Assembly: GCF_004217215.1 (NCBI RefSeq)
Contig: NZ_SHKP01000006.1
Span: 1-64,000, forward strand
Reading direction: 5' to 3'
Length of the DNA stretch: 64,000 nt
From: Rivibacter subsaxonicus
Lineage (GTDB): Bacteria; Pseudomonadota; Gammaproteobacteria; Burkholderiales; Burkholderiaceae_C
Every line of letters begins with the position of its first letter. The stretch's first letter is position 1. A program made the translations under genes and the position numbers. This document shows, piece after piece, positions 34,717 to 43,488 of this stretch. A model generated the notes under the pieces. The model was not told the DNA's origin. It saw nothing but the letters and a program-made list of their open reading frames with translations, and ran no database searches.

Positions 34717-36874
34717 CTCAAGCGACGGGCTGGAGACGGTCCACCAGCTGCTGTGCCGCCAGCAGGCGCCGGAGTTCCAGCGCGCGGCCAAGAGCGGCGA
34801 GGAGTTGCTGGTCGCCTGCACGCAGGAGCAGCGGCTGTTCCTCGAACTGAACGAGCAGACCGAGGGTGCGCGGCCGGTGGCCGAGCGGCCGATCCGCTTC
34901 GTCAACCTGCGCGAGAGCGGCGGCTGGAGCGCGGCGGCGCGTGCGCAGCCGGCGGCGCTGGTGCCCAAGCTCGCGGCGCTGATCAAGGCGGCGCAGCGGC
35001 CGCAGGCCGATCCGGTGACTAGCGTGAGCTATCGCAGCGGCGGTCGCTGCCTGGTGATCGGCAGCGCGGCCAATGCGCAGGCCGCGGCGGCGCTGCTGGC
35101 CGACCGGCTCGATGTGTCGCTGCTGGTCACCGAGGCCGGCGGAGAGTTGGCGCAGATGCGCACGCTGCCGGTGGCCGCCGGGCGCGTCACCAGGCTGGGC
35201 GGCTGGCTCGGCTCCTTCGAGGTGGAGTGGGAAAGCGCCAATCCGATCGACCTCGATCTCTGCACGCGCTGCAACGCCTGCGTCACGGCCTGCCCGGAGA
35301 GCGCGATCTCGCTGGCCTACCAGATCGACCTCTCGCGCTGCACCAACCACCGCGACTGCGTGGCGGCTTGCGGCGCGGTCGGCGCGATCAGCTTCGAGCG
35401 CGCGCCGCAGGTGCACAAGGAACGCTACGACCTGGTGCTCGACCTGGGCAGCGAGCCGCAGATCGCGCTGCATGCGCCGCCGCAGGGTTACTGGCACGTG
35501 CCGCTGCAAGGCGGCACACAAGGGGCGGCGGCGCAGGCCGGCGCGGCCGCGCTGACGAGGGCCGTGATCGAACTGCGCGACGCGGTCGGCGAGTTCGAGA
35601 AGCCCAAGTTCTTCGACTACCGCCAGAGCGTCTGCGCCCACAGTCGCAACGAGCGCGATGGCTGCACGGCCTGCATCGAGGTCTGCTCGGCGCAGGCGAT
35701 CACCAGCCTGGCCAAGGTCGACGGCCCGGGTCGCGGCGGCATTCGCGTCGAGCCGCACCTGTGCGTGGGCTGCGGCGCCTGCACCACGGTCTGCCCGAGC
35801 GGCGCGCTGAGTTATCGCTACCCGGCGCCGGCGCACCAGGGCGAGACGATCCGCACGCTGGTCGGCGCCTATCGCCGCGCGGCCAGCGATGCGCCGGTGC
35901 TGCTGCTGCACAGCCAGGGCGCGGGCCAGCAGCTGGTCGAGGCGCTCGGACGCGCGGCGGCGGGTACGAAGCACGCCGGCCCGGGCCGTACCGCGCCTGC
36001 TGGCACGCCGGCACTGCGCGGCGTGCCGCCGCGGGTGCTGCCGCTGGCGCTGTGGCATACGGCCTCGGTCGGCCTCGATCTGTGGCTGGCCGCGGTGGCG
36101 CAAGGCGCGGCGGCGGTCTGGGTGCTGATGAGCGAGGAGGAAGCACCGGACTACCGGCGTGCGGTGTCGGCGCAGCTCGCGCTTGCTGAAGAACTGCTTC
36201 AGGGTCTTGGCTTCAGTGGCACCCATTTCCGGTTGATCGACGTCCGCGACGCCGCCGCGCTCGACGCCGCCCTGCATGCCGGCCTGGCCGAACTGCCCGC
36301 GCTGTCGGCGTTGCCGCCGCAGGCGAGCTTTGCGGTGCAGAACGACAAGCGCGCAACGCTGGAGTTGGCGATCGATCACTTCATCGAACGCTCGCCGCTG
36401 GCCGAGGCACCTGCTGCGGTGCCGCTCGGCGCCGCGTCACCGTTCGGCAGCCTCGCGATCGACACCGACAAATGCACGCTGTGCCTGAGCTGCGTCGGCG
36501 CCTGTCCGGCCGGCGCGCTCGGCGACAACCCCGAGCGGCCGCAGCTCAAGTTCACCGAAAAGAACTGCGTGCAATGTGGTCTCTGCGTCGGCACCTGCCC
36601 GGAGCAGGCGCTCACGCTCGAACCGCGCCTTTGGCTGGCCGACGGCGGCAAGGCGCGCAAGGCGCCGCGTGTGCTGCACGAGATGGCGCCCTACGCCTGC
36701 GTGAAATGCGGCAAGCCCTTCGGCACGCTGCGCGCGATCGAGGCCATCATCGCCAGGCTCGGCGCCCATCCGGCCTTCGCCGGCGCCGCCGGCGAGCGGC
36801 TCAAGATGTGCGGCGACTGCCGCGTGGTCGACATCTACACCAACCCGCAGGAAGTGCGGATCACGGACCTTTGA
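34643..36874 (+). CDS. multi-cluster 4Fe-4S ferredoxin-like protein of the formate dehydrogenase locus
   Basis: The 743-residue protein opens with CNCN and carries at least five Cys-rich cluster motifs: CTRCNACVTACP and the atypical CTNHRDCVAACG near residues 210-245, CTACIEVC and CVGCGACTTVCP near 340-390, CTLCLSCVGACP and CVQCGLCVGTCP near 615-655, then CVKCG and CGDCR near the C-terminus. The middle has an FeS/quinone-oxidoreductase-like Rossmann part. Such proteins accompany DUF3305/DUF3306 and likely pass electrons to or help assemble the dehydrogenase; the exact role is not established. Confidence 0.82.
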   Translation: MKTLICNCNQTIPIDGPALQKALADSSDGLETVHQLLCRQQAPEFQRAAKSGEELLVACTQEQRLFLELNEQTEGARPVAERPIRFVNLRESGGWSAAARAQPAALVPKLAALIKAAQRPQADPVTSVSYRSGGRCLVIGSAANAQAAAALLADRLDVSLLVTEAGGELAQMRTLPVAAGRVTRLGGWLGSFEVEWESANPIDLDLCTRCNACVTACPESAISLAYQIDLSRCTNHRDCVAACGAVGAISFERAPQVHKERYDLVLDLGSEPQIALHAPPQGYWHVPLQGGTQGAAAQAGAAALTRAVIELRDAVGEFEKPKFFDYRQSVCAHSRNERDGCTACIEVCSAQAITSLAKVDGPGRGGIRVEPHLCVGCGACTTVCPSGALSYRYPAPAHQGETIRTLVGAYRRAASDAPVLLLHSQGAGQQLVEALGRAAAGTKHAGPGRTAPAGTPALRGVPPRVLPLALWHTASVGLDLWLAAVAQGAAAVWVLMSEEEAPDYRRAVSAQLALAEELLQGLGFSGTHFRLIDVRDAAALDAALHAGLAELPALSALPPQASFAVQNDKRATLELAIDHFIERSPLAEAPAAVPLGAASPFGSLAIDTDKCTLCLSCVGACPAGALGDNPERPQLKFTEKNCVQCGLCVGTCPEQALTLEPRLWLADGGKARKAPRVLHEMAPYACVKCGKPFGTLRAIEAIIARLGAHPAFAGAAGERLKMCGDCRVVDIYTNPQEVRITDL

Positions 36875-36893
36875 GCGCGCACGCGACCACAAG

Positions 36894-37523
36894 ATGAAGC
36901 CGCAACCGATCGCCTTTGCCGAGCGCCCCGACGAGCGCGAGGAACTCGCCCGCGCCGAGGTCTATGGCCTGCTCGCCGCGCTGTTCTACGCCGCACCCTC
37001 GACCGATCTCTACGCGCAGATCCAGGTCGCGGCCACCGAGGCGCCGGCGCCGGGGGCGCTGCTCGAGTCGTCCTGGCAGGAAGTGGTGGCGGCCTCGCGG
37101 CGCCTGCCGCGCGAGGTGGTGGCGCGCGAGTACGACGCGCTGTTCCAGGGCGTTGGCAAGCCGGAAATCTTCCTGTTCTCGTCCTTCCACCTCGCCGGTG
37201 CCATCAACGACCGGCCGCTGGTGGCCTTGCGCAGCGACCTGGCCGAACTCGGACTCGAGCGCGATCCGGCCACGACCGAGACCGAGGACCACATCGCCGT
37301 GCTGTGCGAACTGATGCGCTACCTGATCGCCGGTGCCGATGCCGCCGCCGGCTCGCTGCCTTCGCAGCAGCGCTTCTTCATGGCGCACCTGGCGGGTTGG
37401 GTCGAAGCGCTGACGGCGCAGATCGCCGAACACCCGAAGGCCGACTTCTACCGCGCGCTGGCGTTGTTTGCGCGTGACTTCTTCGCGGTCGAACGGCAGG
37501 GTTTCGACCTGCTCGATCTGTAG
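36894..37523 (+). CDS. TorD/DmsD-family molybdoenzyme chaperone
   Basis: A 209-residue all-helical protein of the TorD/NarJ superfamily. It has AEVYGLLAALFYAAPS, the conserved YDALFQGVGKPEIFLFSSFHLAG loop and HLAGWVEALTAQI near the C-terminus. These chaperones bind the Tat signal of a molybdoenzyme and hold it back until cofactor is inserted. The client here should be FdhA encoded 0.4 kb downstream, which has a twin-arginine signal. Confidence 0.88.
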   Translation: MKPQPIAFAERPDEREELARAEVYGLLAALFYAAPSTDLYAQIQVAATEAPAPGALLESSWQEVVAASRRLPREVVAREYDALFQGVGKPEIFLFSSFHLAGAINDRPLVALRSDLAELGLERDPATTETEDHIAVLCELMRYLIAGADAAAGSLPSQQRFFMAHLAGWVEALTAQIAEHPKADFYRALALFARDFFAVERQGFDLLDL

Positions 37524-37580
37524 CGTCGCGGCCCGCGACGTGCGATTGGCGCATCGATTCCGACCCGCTGGCTCGGAATC
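37524..37580 (+). other. two hairpins after the chaperone gene
   Basis: Directly after the chaperone stop lies CGTCGCG-gcc-CGCGACG (37524-37540), then GATTCCGA/TCGGAATC with a 9-base loop (37556-37580). Neither is followed by a T tract. They may separate the accessory genes from the structural fdh genes or serve as a protein site just upstream of the promoter at 37594. Confidence 0.5.
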
Positions 37581-37593
37581 GGGTCGATCCCCG

Positions 37594-37621
37594 TTGACCC
37601 CTATGCACGATTGCGCATACT
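37594..37621 (+). promoter_or_regulatory. probable sigma-70 promoter of the structural fdh genes
   Basis: TTGACC (37594-37599, 5 of 6 consensus) and CATACT (37616-37621, 4 of 6) are 16 bp apart, about 65 bp before the Tat-peptide gene. The spacer includes part of a small dyad (TATGC...GCATA), which could be a regulator site. Confidence 0.6.
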
Positions 37622-37685
37622 CAAGAAAGAACCCCAGCTTTCGGATGGGCGCGCGTGTCGCGTTCGTCATGCCAGGAGACAGAGC

Positions 37686-37913
37686 ATGGACAAGACCCAG
37701 AGTGCCAACCAGCCCGGTGCCGCCGTTGGCCGCCGCGGCCTGCTGATCGGCGCGGGCGCCGCCGGCGTCGCGGCAGTGGCCGCCAGTCGTTTGCTGCCGG
37801 CCGCCGAGCCGGTCGAGGTGGTCCAGGCCCCTGCCGTCGCGGCAGCCGAGGAGCGTCAGGGCTACCAGCTCACCGCGCATGTCAAGCGCTACTACCAGAC
37901 CGCCAAGGTCTGA
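37686..37913 (+). CDS. small Tat-signal protein of the formate dehydrogenase locus
   Basis: A 75-residue protein with a twin-arginine signal (GRRGLLIGAGAAGVAAVAAS) and a short mature part ending HVKRYYQTAKV. Proteins of this size and ending occur immediately before fdhA in many beta/gammaproteobacterial operons. It is exported folded or together with FdhA; the function is not known. A good GGAG Shine-Dalgarno (ccaggagacagagc) precedes the ATG. Confidence 0.82.
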   Translation: MDKTQSANQPGAAVGRRGLLIGAGAAGVAAVAASRLLPAAEPVEVVQAPAVAAAEERQGYQLTAHVKRYYQTAKV

Positions 37914-37929
37914 AGCGAGGAGCGCCGCC

Positions 37930-40920
37930 ATGTTGCTGACCCGCAAGCCTTCCGACGCGAATCTCGCGTCCTCTTCCTCCCCGTCGTCGATGGTTTCGTC
38001 GCTGGTGCGCGGTCTCGACGGCGCCGCGCGCCGGCCGATCGCCACGCTCGATCGGCGCAGCTTTCTGCGCCGCTCCGGCCTCGGTGTCGGCGCCGGCATC
38101 GCCGCCACCCAGCTCACGCTGGTGCGCAAGGCGCGCGCCGCCGACGCGCCCAAGGCCGCCGAAGGCGCGGCGGCGTCCAAGATCCAGGTCAAGCGCACCG
38201 TCTGCGGCCACTGCTCGGTGGGCTGCGCGGTCGACGCAGTGGTCGAGAACGGCGTCTGGATGCGCCAGGAGCCGGTGTTCGACTCGCCGATCAACCTCGG
38301 TGCCCATTGCGCCAAGGGTGCGGCACTGCGCGAGCATGGTCGCGGCGAGTACCGCCTCAAGTACCCGATGAAGCTGGTCGACGGCAAGTACCAGCGCATC
38401 AGCTGGGACGTCGCGCTCGACGAGATCTCCAAGAAGATGCTCGAGATCCGCCAGCAGAGCGGCCCCGACGCGCTGTTCGTGGTCGGCTCCTCGAAGCACA
38501 ACAACGAGCAGGCCTACCTGCTGCGCAAGTGGGTCAGCCTCTGGGGCACCAACAACTGCGACCACCAGGCGCGGATCTGTCACTCGACCACGGTCGCGGG
38601 TGTTGCCAACACCTGGGGCTACGGTGCGATGACCAACTCCTACAACGACATGCAGAACAGCAAGGCTGCGATGTACATCGGCAGCAACGCTGCCGAGGCA
38701 CATCCGGTCTCGATGCTGCACATGCTGCATGCCAAGGAGAAGGGCTGCAAGATGATCGTGGTCGATCCGCGATTCACGCGCACCGCGGCCAAGGCCGACG
38801 AGTACGTGCGGATCCGCTCGGGCACCGACATCCCGTTCCTGTTCGGCGTGATGTGGCACATCTTCCAGAACGGCTGGGAAGACAAGAAGTACATCAACGA
38901 CCGTGTCTATGGCATGGACAAGGTGCGCGAGGACATCCTCGCCAAGTGGTCGCCCGAGAAGGTCGAGGAGGTCTGCGGCGTCGACGGCGCGACCACGCTG
39001 AAGGTCGCCACCATCCTCAGCCAGAACCGGCCGAGCACCATCGTCTGGTGCATGGGCCAGACCCAGCACACCATCGGCAACGCGATCGTGCGCGCCTCCT
39101 GCCTGCTGCAACTGGCGCTGGGCAACATCGGTGTCAGCGGTGGCGGCGCCAACATCTTCCGCGGCCACGACAACGTGCAGGGTGCCACCGACGTCGGCCC
39201 CAACCCCGACTCGCTGCCCGGCTACTACGGCCTGGCCGACGGCTCCTGGAAGCACTTCGCCAAGGTCTGGGGCGTCGACTTCGACTGGATCAAGAAGCAG
39301 TACGCGCCGGGCATGATGAACAAGCCCGGCATGACGGTCTCGCGCTGGATCGACGGCGTGCTCGAGAAGAACGAGCTGATCGACCAGGACAGCAACCTGC
39401 GCGCGCTGTTCTTCTGGGGCCATGCACCGAACTCGCAGACCCGCGGTCTCGAGATGAAGAAGGCGATGGACGCGCTCGACCTGCTGGTCGTCGTCGATCC
39501 CTTCCCGAGCGCGACCGCGGCGATGGCGGCGATGCCCGGCAAGGCCGACGAGCAGAACCCCAAGCGCGCGGTCTACCTGCTGCCAGCCACAACGCAGTTC
39601 GAGACCAGCGGCTCGTGCACCGCGTCGAACCGCTCGATCCAGTGGCGCGAGCAGGTCATCGAGCCGCTGTGGGAGAGCCGCAACGACCACATGATCATGT
39701 ACCAGCTGGCGCAGAAGCTGGGCTTCGAGAAGGAGCTGGTCAAGAACATCAAGATGGTGCCGGGCCGCGGCGGCATGGCCGAGCCTTCACCCGAGGACAT
39801 CCTGCGCGAGATCAACAAGAGCGTCTGGACCATCGGCTACACCGGCCAGAGCCCGGAGCGGTTGCAGGCCCACATGCGCAACATGAACGTGTTCAACGCG
39901 ACCACGTTGCGCGCGCAGGGCGGCATCGACAAGGCCACCGGCTACAAGCTCGACGGCGACTTCTTCGGCCTGCCCTGGCCCTGCTACGGCACGCCGGCGC
40001 TCAAGCATCCGGGCACGCCCAACCTCTACGACACCAGCAAGCACGTCATGGAAGGCGGCGGCAACTTCCGCGCCAACTTCGGCGTCGAGCGCGAGGGCAA
40101 GAACCTGCTGGCCGAGGACGGCTCGCACAGCAAGGGCTCCGACATCACGACCGGCTACCCCGAGATCGACTCGGTAATGCTCAAGAAGCTCGGCTGGTGG
40201 GAAGAGCTCACCCCCGAGGAGCAGAAGGCGGCCGAGGGCAAGAACTGGAAGACCGACCTTTCGGGCGGGATCATCCGCGTCTCGATGCAGAACCACGGCG
40301 TGCATCCCTTCGGCAACGCCAAGGCGCGCGCGGTGGTCTGGAACTTCCCCGACCCGATCCCGCAGCACCGCGAGCCGCTGTTCAGCAACCGGCCCGACAT
40401 GGTCGCCAAGTACCCCACGCACGACGACCGCAAGGCCTTCTGGCGCCTGCCGACGCTGTTCAAGTCGGTCCAGGGCAAGAACGCCGACATCAGCACGAAG
40501 TTCCCGCTGATCATGACCTCGGGCCGGCTGGTCGAGTACGAGGGCGGCGGCGAGGAGACGCGCTCCAACCGCTACCTGGCCGAGTTGCAGCAGGACATGT
40601 TCGTCGAACTCAACCCGGCGGTCGCCAACGACCGCGGCATCCGCAACGGCGAGCAGGTCTGGGTCAGCACGCCGACCGGCGCCCGCATCCGCGTCAAGGC
40701 GCTGGTCACCGAGCGGGTCGACCGCCAGACGGTGTTCCTGCCCTTCCACTTCTCGGGCAAATGGCAGGGCGTCGATCTCGCGCCCTACTACCCCGACGGT
40801 GCGGTGCCGATCGTGCGCGGCGAGGCGATCAACACCGCGACCACTTATGGCTACGACAGCGTGACGATGATGCAAGAGACGAAGACCACGCTCTGCCAGA
40901 TCGAACGCGCCAACGCTTAA
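37930..40920 (+). CDS. fdhA: formate dehydrogenase catalytic subunit (Mo/W-bis-MGD)
   Basis: Oxidises formate to CO2 at the periplasmic face. The 996-residue protein has a Tat signal (DRRSFLRRSGLGVGAGIAA, residues 41-59), a 4Fe-4S motif with Cys 92, 95, 99 and 127, and an active-site segment DHQARICHSTTVAGVANTWG where Cys217 takes the place of the selenocysteine in E. coli FDH-N, followed by the catalytic-type His218. Molybdopterin-domain motifs (GGGANIFRGHDNVQGATD, MTSGRLVEYEGGGEETRSN) follow. Start at the ATG at 37930 gives the normal signal. Accessory proteins TorD-like and FdhD are encoded nearby. Confidence 0.95.
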   Translation: MLLTRKPSDANLASSSSPSSMVSSLVRGLDGAARRPIATLDRRSFLRRSGLGVGAGIAATQLTLVRKARAADAPKAAEGAAASKIQVKRTVCGHCSVGCAVDAVVENGVWMRQEPVFDSPINLGAHCAKGAALREHGRGEYRLKYPMKLVDGKYQRISWDVALDEISKKMLEIRQQSGPDALFVVGSSKHNNEQAYLLRKWVSLWGTNNCDHQARICHSTTVAGVANTWGYGAMTNSYNDMQNSKAAMYIGSNAAEAHPVSMLHMLHAKEKGCKMIVVDPRFTRTAAKADEYVRIRSGTDIPFLFGVMWHIFQNGWEDKKYINDRVYGMDKVREDILAKWSPEKVEEVCGVDGATTLKVATILSQNRPSTIVWCMGQTQHTIGNAIVRASCLLQLALGNIGVSGGGANIFRGHDNVQGATDVGPNPDSLPGYYGLADGSWKHFAKVWGVDFDWIKKQYAPGMMNKPGMTVSRWIDGVLEKNELIDQDSNLRALFFWGHAPNSQTRGLEMKKAMDALDLLVVVDPFPSATAAMAAMPGKADEQNPKRAVYLLPATTQFETSGSCTASNRSIQWREQVIEPLWESRNDHMIMYQLAQKLGFEKELVKNIKMVPGRGGMAEPSPEDILREINKSVWTIGYTGQSPERLQAHMRNMNVFNATTLRAQGGIDKATGYKLDGDFFGLPWPCYGTPALKHPGTPNLYDTSKHVMEGGGNFRANFGVEREGKNLLAEDGSHSKGSDITTGYPEIDSVMLKKLGWWEELTPEEQKAAEGKNWKTDLSGGIIRVSMQNHGVHPFGNAKARAVVWNFPDPIPQHREPLFSNRPDMVAKYPTHDDRKAFWRLPTLFKSVQGKNADISTKFPLIMTSGRLVEYEGGGEETRSNRYLAELQQDMFVELNPAVANDRGIRNGEQVWVSTPTGARIRVKALVTERVDRQTVFLPFHFSGKWQGVDLAPYYPDGAVPIVRGEAINTATTYGYDSVTMMQETKTTLCQIERANA

Positions 40921-40929
40921 GGAGCCGAC

Positions 40930-41553
40930 ATGTCCCGCATGAAATTCATCTGTGACGCCGAGCGCTGCATCGAGTGCAACGGCTGCGTCACCGCCTGCAA
41001 GTCGGAACACGAGGTGCCATGGGGCGTCAACCGGCGCCGCGTGGTCACGCTCGACGACGGCGTGCCGGGCGAGCGCAGCATCTCGGTGGCCTGCATGCAC
41101 TGCAGCGACGCGCCCTGCATGGCGGTTTGCCCGGTCGACTGCTTCTTCCGCACCGACGACGGGGTGGTGCTGCACGACAAGGACATCTGCATCGGCTGCG
41201 GCTACTGCAGCTACGCCTGTCCCTTCGGCGCGCCGCAGTTCCCGACCAACGGCACCTTCGGCCTGCGCGGCAAGATGGACAAGTGCACCTTCTGCGCCGG
41301 CGGCCCCGAGGCCCACGGCTCGGAGGCCGAGTTCGAGAAGTACGGCCGCAACCGGTTGGCCGAAGGCAAGCTGCCGGCCTGCGCCGAGATGTGCTCGACC
41401 AAGGCACTGCTCGGTGGCGACGGCGACGAGCTGGCCGAGATCTTCCGCACCCGCGTGCTGCAGCGTGGCAAGGGCGCCGAGGTCTGGGGCTGGGGCACGG
41501 CCTACGGCGGCGGCAAGCCGCCTGCCGCCAAGACCGAGGCTGGCAAGTCATGA
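40930..41553 (+). CDS. fdhB: formate dehydrogenase iron-sulfur subunit
   Basis: A 207-residue ferredoxin-type subunit that passes electrons from FdhA to the cytochrome b subunit. Four cluster motifs are visible: CIECNGCVTACK, CMHCSDAPCMAVCP, CIGCGYCSYACP, and a split last one (CTFC ... CAEMCSTKAL). There is no C-terminal membrane helix, unlike E. coli FdnH, which fits the shorter betaproteobacterial type. It is carried across with FdhA by the Tat system. Overlaps the next gene by 4 bp. Confidence 0.93.
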   Translation: MSRMKFICDAERCIECNGCVTACKSEHEVPWGVNRRRVVTLDDGVPGERSISVACMHCSDAPCMAVCPVDCFFRTDDGVVLHDKDICIGCGYCSYACPFGAPQFPTNGTFGLRGKMDKCTFCAGGPEAHGSEAEFEKYGRNRLAEGKLPACAEMCSTKALLGGDGDELAEIFRTRVLQRGKGAEVWGWGTAYGGGKPPAAKTEAGKS

Positions 41554-41816
41554 GTGCGGCGCTCAGGCTTTCTTCGGCTGCGCTGGCGATCGGCGCGGCC
41601 TTGCTGCTCGGCGCCTGCGGCGAACGGCAGAACCCGGCCCAGACGCGCCAGGAGCAGCGCCAGCAGGCCGGCACCGAGGCCTGGGCCGCGGGCAGTAGCA
41701 GCGGCTTCAAGGCCGCCGGCTGGACGCCGGGCGACCAGGCCAGCTGGGAGCGCCACATGCGCGCGCGCAGCCAGAACCAGAACGAGTACGTCCGCATCCA
41801 GGGCAAGGGGGGCTGA
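41550..41816 (+). CDS. small lipoprotein within the fdh operon
   Basis: An 88-residue protein with a lipoprotein signal (AALAIGAALLLGAC lipobox, Cys at 24) and a polar mature part ending SWERHMRARSQNQNEYVRIQ. Located between the Fe-S and cytochrome subunits with a 4-bp overlap at its start and 1 bp before the next gene. Function unknown; the position suggests an assembly or anchoring role for the periplasmic enzyme. Confidence 0.75.
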   Translation: MSAALRLSSAALAIGAALLLGACGERQNPAQTRQEQRQQAGTEAWAAGSSSGFKAAGWTPGDQASWERHMRARSQNQNEYVRIQGKGG

Positions 41817-41817
41817 C

Positions 41818-42957
41818 ATGCGCGCCTCCCACTTCGCCTCGGTCCGGCGCTGGTTGCTTGGTGCCGGGCTGGCGGCCGCGACCACGCTGGCGATCGCGCA
41901 GGCCGCACCTGCGGCTTCGGCCCCCGGCGCGGCTGCGCCGGCCGCCGCTGCCGCGATGCCCGCGCCGCGCCCCGAAGACACCAACGCCGAGCGCGCGCGC
42001 AGCCAGCCGCTCAACAACGCGCCGTTCTGGCGCAACGTCCAGCAGTCCGGCAGCCAGCCCGGCATCAGCAACCTGCCAGGGGCCGAGAAGGGCGTGCTGA
42101 TCCAGCCCTTCGTCAAGTACCCGGGCACGCTCTACCTGACCGCCGGCGAGGCCTGGCGACAGGTGCGCAACAAGCTGATCATCCCCTACGGCGGTGCGGT
42201 GCTGTTCGTCACGCTGCTGGCGATCGCGCTGTTCCATTTCACCAAGGGCGGCGTGCGCTTCGAGGGCCCGGCCACCGGCCGCAAGATCGAGCGCTTCACC
42301 TACTTCGAGCGTGCGGCGCACTGGAGCAACGCGCTGGCCTTCGTGCTGCTCGCGGTCTCGGGGCTGGTGATGGTGTTCGGCAAGGCGCTGTTGCTGCCGA
42401 TCCTCGGCGGCACGCTGTTCGGCTGGCTGGCCTACGCGCTGAAGAACATCCACAACTTCGCCGGCCCGCTGTTCGCGGTCTCGCTGCTGGTGATGATCTT
42501 CACCTTCGTGCGTGACAACCTGCCAGCGCGCGGCGATCTCGACTGGTTGCTCAAGGGCGGCGGCCTGTTCAGCGGCAAGCACGTGCCCTCGCATCGATTC
42601 AATGCCGGCGAGAAGCTGATTTTCTGGGCCGGCGTGTTCGGCCTCGGCCTGGTCGTGGTCGGCTCCGGCCTGTGGCTCGACAAGCTGATTCCCGGCCTGT
42701 CGTACCTGCGCCCCGAGATGCAGGTCGCCCACATGATCCACGCCAGCGCGGCATTGCTGATGGTGGCGCTGTTCCTCGGCCACATCTACATGGGCACGCT
42801 CGGCATGGAGGGCGCGCTCGACGCGATGAAGACCGGGCAGGTCGACGAGGCCTGGGCCAGGCAGCACCACGAACTCTGGTACGACGACATCAAGGCCGGC
42901 AAGATCCCGGCCCAGCGCAGCGATGCCGCGGCCGATGGCCCGCCGGCGCTGGCCTGA
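41818..42957 (+). CDS. fdhC: formate dehydrogenase cytochrome b subunit
   Basis: The 379-residue membrane subunit carries electrons from the Fe-S subunit to quinone. A signal-like N-terminus and a 90-residue Ala/Pro-rich periplasmic segment precede the first helix (IIPYGGAVLFVTLLAIALFHF). The b-type heme ligands expected of the FdnI family are visible in FERAAHWSNALAFVLLAVSG, KNIHNFAGPLFAVSLLVM and VAHMIHASAALLMVALFLGHIYMG. The long N-terminal extension is typical of this bacterial group and longer than in E. coli FdnI (217 residues). Confidence 0.92.
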   Translation: MRASHFASVRRWLLGAGLAAATTLAIAQAAPAASAPGAAAPAAAAAMPAPRPEDTNAERARSQPLNNAPFWRNVQQSGSQPGISNLPGAEKGVLIQPFVKYPGTLYLTAGEAWRQVRNKLIIPYGGAVLFVTLLAIALFHFTKGGVRFEGPATGRKIERFTYFERAAHWSNALAFVLLAVSGLVMVFGKALLLPILGGTLFGWLAYALKNIHNFAGPLFAVSLLVMIFTFVRDNLPARGDLDWLLKGGGLFSGKHVPSHRFNAGEKLIFWAGVFGLGLVVVGSGLWLDKLIPGLSYLRPEMQVAHMIHASAALLMVALFLGHIYMGTLGMEGALDAMKTGQVDEAWARQHHELWYDDIKAGKIPAQRSDAAADGPPALA

Positions 42958-42983
42958 CAAGACGCACAGCGGAGACGAAGCCG

Positions 42984-43397
42984 ATGAAACGTAGCCACCT
43001 TCTCATGCTGGCACTGGCCAGTGGTCTGCTGGCCGCGCCGGCCTGGTCCAAGCTGCCGCCGCCGTCGCCGGAGGCCAAGCTCAAGGCCGACGAGGCCAGG
43101 GCCAAGACCGCCTGGTCGGACAAGGTCGCCAACTACCAGCTCTGCAAGTCGATGGACCGCACCGCGGCCCACTACCAGAAGAGCGCCAAGGCGGCCGGCA
43201 AGGACGTCAAGCCGCCGACCGAGACCCCGGCCTGCGCTGACCCCGGCCCCTTCGTGCCGCCGGCGCCACCGCTCGAGGCCGCGGGTGCCCACTCGCCGAC
43301 CACCACCGCGGCCAGCCCGCCGAGCACGACGCAGACCGCCGCCCAGCAGGCGACGGCCAAGGTGCCGGCCAAGCCTGCCTCCGAGGCCAGGAAGTAG
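42984..43397 (+). CDS. secreted protein of the formate dehydrogenase locus
   Basis: A 137-residue protein with a clear Sec signal peptide (MKRSHLLMLALASGLLAAPAWS). A conserved central block (DKVANYQLCKSMDRTAAHYQKSAK ... PPTETPACADPGPFVPP) contains two cysteines that could form a disulfide or bind metal. The rest is Pro/Ala/Thr-rich. Similar small periplasmic proteins occur after the cytochrome subunit in related operons. Role unknown. Confidence 0.75.
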   Translation: MKRSHLLMLALASGLLAAPAWSKLPPPSPEAKLKADEARAKTAWSDKVANYQLCKSMDRTAAHYQKSAKAAGKDVKPPTETPACADPGPFVPPAPPLEAAGAHSPTTTAASPPSTTQTAAQQATAKVPAKPASEARK

Positions 43398-43425
43398 CGC
43401 GCATACTGCTGCGCTGCCACGCCCG

Positions 43426-43445
43426 CGGGCCGCTTCGGCGGCCCG
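43426..43445 (+). terminator. probable terminator with UUCG tetraloop after the fdh structural genes
   Basis: CGGGCCGC-TTCG-GCGGCCCG is a perfect 8-bp stem with a stable TTCG loop, followed by GTTGCATTTGT, a poor T tract. It lies 28 bp after the secreted-protein stop and before fdhD, so it may only partly separate fdhD. Confidence 0.7.
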
Positions 43446-43488
43446 TTGCATTTGTGGCTGCTTGGCCGCCGATCCTGCCTTCTTGCTC

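Noticed and set aside
37882-39690. Minus-strand open frame of 602 codons antisense to fdhA
   Set aside because: fdhA has clear Tat, Fe-S and molybdopterin motifs; the antisense frame has none.
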